Positions 59,512-64,000 of a DNA stretch of 64,000 nucleotides are shown here, piece after piece. Source of the stretch: Bartonella krasnovii (GTDB lineage: Bacteria > Pseudomonadota > Alphaproteobacteria > Rhizobiales > Rhizobiaceae). How positions within the stretch are numbered: the first letter of the stretch is position 1; the number at the start of each line of letters is the position of its first letter. The notes below the pieces were generated by a model. The model made no database searches. It was not told where the DNA came from and saw only the letters and a list, made by a program, of their open reading frames with translations. The stretch is from assembly GCF_003606345.3 (NCBI RefSeq), contig NZ_CP031844.2:1116001-1180000 (forward strand). Direction: 5' to 3'. A program made the translations under genes and the position numbers.

Positions 59512-61299
59512 GTGTCCTTATTCAAAACCTATGCACGTGTTCTCAGTTACCTAAAGAGAGAGAAAAATGCATCCCTTTTGATCTGTAATGCTAATGTTAT
59601 GTTAGCGATCATCACCATTGCAGAGCCTATTTTATTTGGACACGTTATTGATTCTATTACAGAAAAAACAGGGATCATCCCTACCCTTGCCATTTGGGTT
59701 TGTTTTGGTCTTTTCCATATTATCGCTTATGTCCTTGTTGCTCGTGGTGCAGACCGCTTAGCCCATAGACGCCGTTTAATGGTTCTAACAGAATCTTTTG
59801 AGCGTATCATTGCCATGCCTTTAATTTGGCATCAACAATGCGGAACATCCAACGCACTCCATACACTTTTGCGCGCAACAGACACTATGTCAAGCATATG
59901 GCTTGATTTTATGCGTCAACATCTCTCAACACTTATCGCCTTATTGATCCTCATCCCCACAGCCTTTAACATGAATTGGCGTCTCTCAACAGTCTTAGTT
60001 GTACTTGCCATCATCTATGTCTTAATTGCTCGTTTAGTGATGCGAAAAACAAAAGACGGACAAGCCGCTGTAGAATGCTATCATCATAACCTTTTTAAAC
60101 ATATCAGTGATTCAATCTCTAATGTTTCTATAGTACAAAGTTATAACCGAATAAAAGAAGAAACGTCCATACTGCACCAACATACAAATGACCTTCTTAA
60201 AGCACAAAATCCTGTTCTCAATTGGTGGGCGCTCGCCAGTGGCTTAAATCGAATGGCTTCAACAGTTTCAATCGTTTGTGTTCTTCTCCTTGGAGCTTTT
60301 TTTGTTGCAAGAGATCAATTAAGGGTAGGTGAAGTCGTTGCTTTTATCGGATTTGCACAACTCATGATTAGCCGTCTAGATCAAATGAGCAATTTTATTA
60401 ATTGTGCAATATCCTCACAAGCAAAACTGCAAGAGTTTTTTGAAATGGAAGACTCAACTTTTTCTATCAACGAACCACAAGATCTCCCTTCCCTCCAAAA
60501 TGTTAAAGGTGCTATACAATTCCACCACGTTACCTATAAATTTCCAAATTCTTCTCAAGGTGTTTTTGACATTTCCTTTGAAGTTGAAGCAGGAAAAACT
60601 GTTGCGATTGTAGGACCAACAGGAGCTGGAAAGACAACATTAATCAATTTATTGCAGCGTATATACGATCCTACCTTCGGACATATCTCCATTGATGGAA
60701 TAAATATATGCTCGATCAATCGCGAATCTTTACGAAAATCTCTAGCAACAGTATTTCAAGATGCGGGCCTTTTTAATCGCAGTATTCATGACAATATTTC
60801 AATAGGAAAAGCAAACGCAACAAACGAAGAACTTTATGAAGCAGCAAAAATAGCAGAAGCTCACGATTTTATTCTAAAAAAAGCTGATTGTTATAACACA
60901 ATGGTGGGCGAACGAGGAACTCGATTATCAGGTGGAGAAAAACAACGGTTAGCAATTGCACGTGCTATTTTAAAAAGTGCCCCCATTCTCATTCTCGATG
61001 AAGCAACAAGTGCTCTTGATGTTGAAACAGAAGCACGTGTCAAAGATACTCTTGAGAGCATAAGCCATAATCGCACCACTTTCATTATAGCACATCGCCT
61101 CTCAACAATACGCAATGCTGATGTGGTACTCTTTCTGGAACAGGGTTATTTAATTGAAAAAGGAAGCTTTCAAGAATTGATCGATAAAGGGGGCCGTTTC
61201 TCTAAATTTTTAAAAGCAAGCAATTTAACAATCACGCCACCAAAAAGAGAAGGAGAAAATGAAAACGTCGTCCCCTTACATGAAGCCATAGCATCATAA
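59512..61299 (+). CDS. ndvA: Beta-(1,2)-glucan exporter NdvA-like ABC transporter
   Basis: A 595-aa half-size ABC exporter with an amino-terminal membrane domain of six helices (about residues 20-300) fused to an ATPase domain: Walker A GPTGAGKTTLINLL near residue 365, signature LSGGEKQRLAIARA, Walker B ILILDEATSALD and the switch HRLSTI. The overall sequence matches the NdvA/ChvA family, which exports cyclic glucan to the periplasm in Rhizobiales. The start is GTG at 59512, preceded by GGAG at suitable spacing. No glucan synthase gene (ndvB) is in the window. Confidence 0.88.
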   Translation: MSLFKTYARVLSYLKREKNASLLICNANVMLAIITIAEPILFGHVIDSITEKTGIIPTLAIWVCFGLFHIIAYVLVARGADRLAHRRRLMVLTESFERIIAMPLIWHQQCGTSNALHTLLRATDTMSSIWLDFMRQHLSTLIALLILIPTAFNMNWRLSTVLVVLAIIYVLIARLVMRKTKDGQAAVECYHHNLFKHISDSISNVSIVQSYNRIKEETSILHQHTNDLLKAQNPVLNWWALASGLNRMASTVSIVCVLLLGAFFVARDQLRVGEVVAFIGFAQLMISRLDQMSNFINCAISSQAKLQEFFEMEDSTFSINEPQDLPSLQNVKGAIQFHHVTYKFPNSSQGVFDISFEVEAGKTVAIVGPTGAGKTTLINLLQRIYDPTFGHISIDGINICSINRESLRKSLATVFQDAGLFNRSIHDNISIGKANATNEELYEAAKIAEAHDFILKKADCYNTMVGERGTRLSGGEKQRLAIARAILKSAPILILDEATSALDVETEARVKDTLESISHNRTTFIIAHRLSTIRNADVVLFLEQGYLIEKGSFQELIDKGGRFSKFLKASNLTITPPKREGENENVVPLHEAIAS

Positions 61300-61896
61300 A
61301 AAATAATTACTCTTCACAAATCTCATGTAAAAAAATATCCCCATGCAAAAAAACGACAAAAACACCTTGTTCGTGCAAATGCAGTAAGTGCACACAGAAA
61401 AACTTGAATTAATATAAATCTTAATTTATATTATTAATATATGCCTTATAACTTTCAAGAAAAACCTATTCTCTTACATATGAGCTGCAAAGGGAACCAA
61501 TAAAGCAGCTCTAAAAATGGGCTTCTTATGAAGAGCGAACTGTAATTTAAGCAATTTGAAACGAAAAAATATATATTACAACTTCATAAGCTTAAGAAAC
61601 TGTTCTGTAATAAATCTTTCGTTATCCTCTTCACAATTTTTATTGTGAAATAGCATAGAGATGTTTTTTTTAATAAATATAATAGATGCCATACTTCATG
61701 AAATATATGTGATCCGTCCAGCTCATAAACAAAAGCATGAATCACCCCACAATCTTGCTAACGAACACCCTTTTTTATCTTTACGGTTTTATCTCTCTCA
61801 ATGAGACTGTATCTATATTCCAGCAATACACCAAACAGATATCCGTTTAGATGCCAATCCAACATACCAATGTAAAAACACCAATAAGAAAATTTT
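61300..61896. other. Intergenic region between ndvA and alaS
   Basis: About 600 AT-rich bases between two convergent genes. No gene, repeat or strong terminator is recognised. Confidence 0.4.
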
Positions 61897-64000
61897 TTAC
61901 TTTTTAAATTTTTCTAGAAAGTCTTTTAGTGCTGCAAATGCCTCATAAGCCTTGTTCCCCTCAGGACCACCAGCCTGCGCCATATCAGGACGCCCTCCAC
62001 CACCTTTCCCACCAAGAATGCTGGAAAGAATACGCACCAAATCAACAGCATTTAACTTATCTGTTAAATCATTCGTAACGCCAACAACAGCACTCCCCTT
62101 GCCATCCTCTGAAACACTAATAAAAGCAACCACTCCAGATTCAATCTGCTTTTTGCCAGAATCGACGAACGCCTTAAGATCCCGTGCTAAAATATTGTTC
62201 ACAACACGTCCCATAAAAGAAATACCATTGATGATACTAATATCATCTTGACCATCTCGCTTTGTTTCACCACTCAGCAGCATTTTTTTGCGCACATCAT
62301 TCAACTCTTTTTCAAGTTTACGGCGCTCTTCAAGCAAATTCTCAATCCGTTCTTCTACACCCGTAACAGAAGTTTTTAAAAGATTAGCAATTTCACGGAT
62401 ACGCGCCTCTTGGCATCTCAGATAAAGACGTGCTGCTGTGCCTGTTAAAGCTTCAATACGACGCACTCCAGAAGCGACAGAACTTTCAGAAACAATATGA
62501 ATCAAGCCAATATCCCCTGTTCTCTCCACATGTGTTCCTCCACAAAGCTCAATGGACCAACGCCTTTTTAAGTCTCCTTTTTCAAGCAGGTCTCCCATCG
62601 AAACAACACGTACTTCGTCACCATATTTTTCACCAAAAAGTGCCATTGCCCCTTCAGAAATTGCATCATCCACCAACATAAGGCGCGTTGTTACCTCGCT
62701 ATTTTGCAAAACAATATCATTTGCTAAATCTTCTATTTTTTTCAATTCTTCTACAGAAATAGCTTTTGGATGAGAAAAATCAAAACGCAACCGCTCCGGT
62801 GAGACAAAAGAGCCCTTCTGTGTAACATGAGATCCCAATATTTGTCGTAAGGACTCGTGTAACAGATGGGTAGCAGAATGATTGGCCCGGATTTTTTTAC
62901 GACGCACACCATCAACACTTAATTCTACACAATCAGAGATCTTAGCATGACCAGATTTAACTTCTCCAAGATGAATAAAAACACCATCAGCCTTTTTTTG
63001 AGTATCATGCACCTCAAAAATAAAGTTTTCACCAGATATAATACCACTATCACCAATCTGCCCACCAGATTCACCATAAAAGGGTGTCTGATTTAACACA
63101 AGAATGGCCTCCTGCCCTGCAGAAACCTCATCAACAATTTTACCATCACACACAAGAGCTGTAAGAATGCCTTTAGCTTTTTCTGTTTCATACCCTAAAA
63201 ATTCTGTAGCGCCAAACTTCTCACGAATAGAAAACCAAATTGCCTCTGTTTTAGCTTCACCTGAACCAGACCAATTGGCACGTGCTTCTTCTTTCTGACG
63301 TTCCATTGCTTTATCAAAAGCATCAACATCAACAGAAACTCCACGACGCCGAAGAACATCCTGCGTTAAATCAAGTGGAAAGCCATAGGTGTCATAAAGC
63401 TTGAAAGCAACTTCACCATTTAAATCATCCCCTTCTTTAAGATGAGCACTTGCTTCATTTAACAAACCAAGTCCTCGTTCAAGAGTCTTGCGAAAGCGCA
63501 CTTCTTCTAACTTCAAAGTTTCTGCAATCAAAGATTCAGCACGCACCAATTCTGGATAAGCTTGTCCCATTTCGCAGATAAGAGCAGGCAAAAGCCGCCA
63601 CATTAAGGGTTCTTTAGCACCAAGCAGATGTGCATGACGCATAGCACGACGCATAATACGACGTAAAACATATCCCCTCCCCTCATTAGAAGGAAGAACG
63701 CCATCCGCAATCAAAAATGCGCATGAGCGAAGATGATCAGCAATAACACGATGGCTCGCAATAAAATCACCCTTTGCCTCAATCCCTGTCATTTCTTGTG
63801 ATGCACCAATTAATACACGAAAAAGATCAATGTCATAATTGTCATGTACCCCCTGTAAAACAGCAGCAATACGCTCTAATCCCATACCAGTATCGATAGA
63901 AGGATGAGGCAGTTCAATACGCTCTTCTTTACTAACTTGCTCATACTGCATAAAGACAAGATTCCAAATCTCAATAAAACGATCACCATCTTCATCCGCA
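61897..64000 (-). CDS. alaS: Alanyl-tRNA synthetase (5' end beyond the window)
   Basis: AlaS charges tRNA-Ala. The visible 701 residues cover the rear of the aminoacylation core ([15 protein letters not shown]), the editing domain with [10 protein letters not shown] and the zinc-binding [13 protein letters not shown], and the carboxy-terminal DHHA1 region ([15 protein letters not shown]). The frame runs to base 64000 with [18 protein letters not shown], which is mid-protein, so about 180 residues lie outside. The convergent neighbour is ndvA. Confidence 0.96.
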   Translation of the reverse strand, partial: ADEDGDRFIEIWNLVFMQYEQVSKEERIELPHPSIDTGMGLERIAAVLQGVHDNYDIDLFRVLIGASQEMTGIEAKGDFIASHRVIADHLRSCAFLIADGVLPSNEGRGYVLRRIMRRAMRHAHLLGAKEPLMWRLLPALICEMGQAYPELVRAESLIAETLKLEEVRFRKTLERGLGLLNEASAHLKEGDDLNGEVAFKLYDTYGFPLDLTQDVLRRRGVSVDVDAFDKAMERQKEEARANWSGSGEAKTEAIWFSIREKFGATEFLGYETEKAKGILTALVCDGKIVDEVSAGQEAILVLNQTPFYGESGGQIGDSGIISGENFIFEVHDTQKKADGVFIHLGEVKSGHAKISDCVELSVDGVRRKKIRANHSATHLLHESLRQILGSHVTQKGSFVSPERLRFDFSHPKAISVEELKKIEDLANDIVLQNSEVTTRLMLVDDAISEGAMALFGEKYGDEVRVVSMGDLLEKGDLKRRWSIELCGGTHVERTGDIGLIHIVSESSVASGVRRIEALTGTAARLYLRCQEARIREIANLLKTSVTGVEERIENLLEERRKLEKELNDVRKKMLLSGETKRDGQDDISIINGISFMGRVVNNILARDLKAFVDSGKKQIESGVVAFISVSEDGKGSAVVGVTNDLTDKLNAVDLVRILSSILGGKGGGGRPDMAQAGGPEGNKAYEAFAALKDFLEKFKK

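Overview
The window is AT-rich alphaproteobacterial chromosome and reads as a Bartonella species. The basis is gene content and protein sequence: the acpXL very-long-chain fatty-acid cluster, a CtrA-pathway cpdR and divK, an ndvA-type glucan exporter, hfq-hflX, wide low-GC spacers and many decaying genes. The species is not fixed by what I can see; a rodent- or cat-associated lineage is plausible.

Regions 1-10000 and 10000-25500 are core genome. On the minus strand lie glyA-nrdR-ribD-ribE, ctaA, a Wzc/ExoP-like chain-length protein, and hfq-hflX; argC is on the plus strand. A 1519-residue coiled-coil membrane protein resembling the Rhizobiales growth-pole-ring protein follows, then maeB. Next is the lipid A very-long-chain acyl cluster acpXL, two ketosynthase-like genes (one without catalytic residues), an alcohol-dehydrogenase-like gene and lpxXL, then mazG, an IscA-type gene, tRNA-Pro(GGG), and a small heat-shock gene with a ROSE-like RNA thermometer candidate.

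Region 25700-39400 is accessory. A hydrolase-fold protein lacking its nucleophile serine, cpdR and tRNA-Val(GAC) precede a decayed integrated element: a frameshifted XRE regulator, a fragmented D12-class adenine methylase, an integrase with three in-frame stops, and an intact AlpA-like regulator. Next comes the most unusual part, on the minus strand: a 5'-truncated FhaB/CdiA-like protein followed by four toxin-immunity-like modules. Each is a C-terminal domain with a GHSRG serine-hydrolase elbow, overlapping by four bases a small Cys-rich outer-membrane-type lipoprotein. Two modules are tandem copies spaced exactly 1182 bp, and they lack start codons. This looks like a contact-dependent-inhibition style lipase/lipoprotein array with silent cassettes.

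Region 39400-64000 returns to mostly core genes: an amino-acid permease, hutH, lemA with a TPM-domain gene, lipB, parE, recJ, rplM-rpsI, divK, rluC, ndvA and a partial alaS. Signs of decay continue: a methyltransferase fragment, a degraded second copy of the divK 5' region, a 1.9 kb AT-rich gene desert, and an ABC-2 exporter whose ATPase gene is frameshifted while both permeases stay open.
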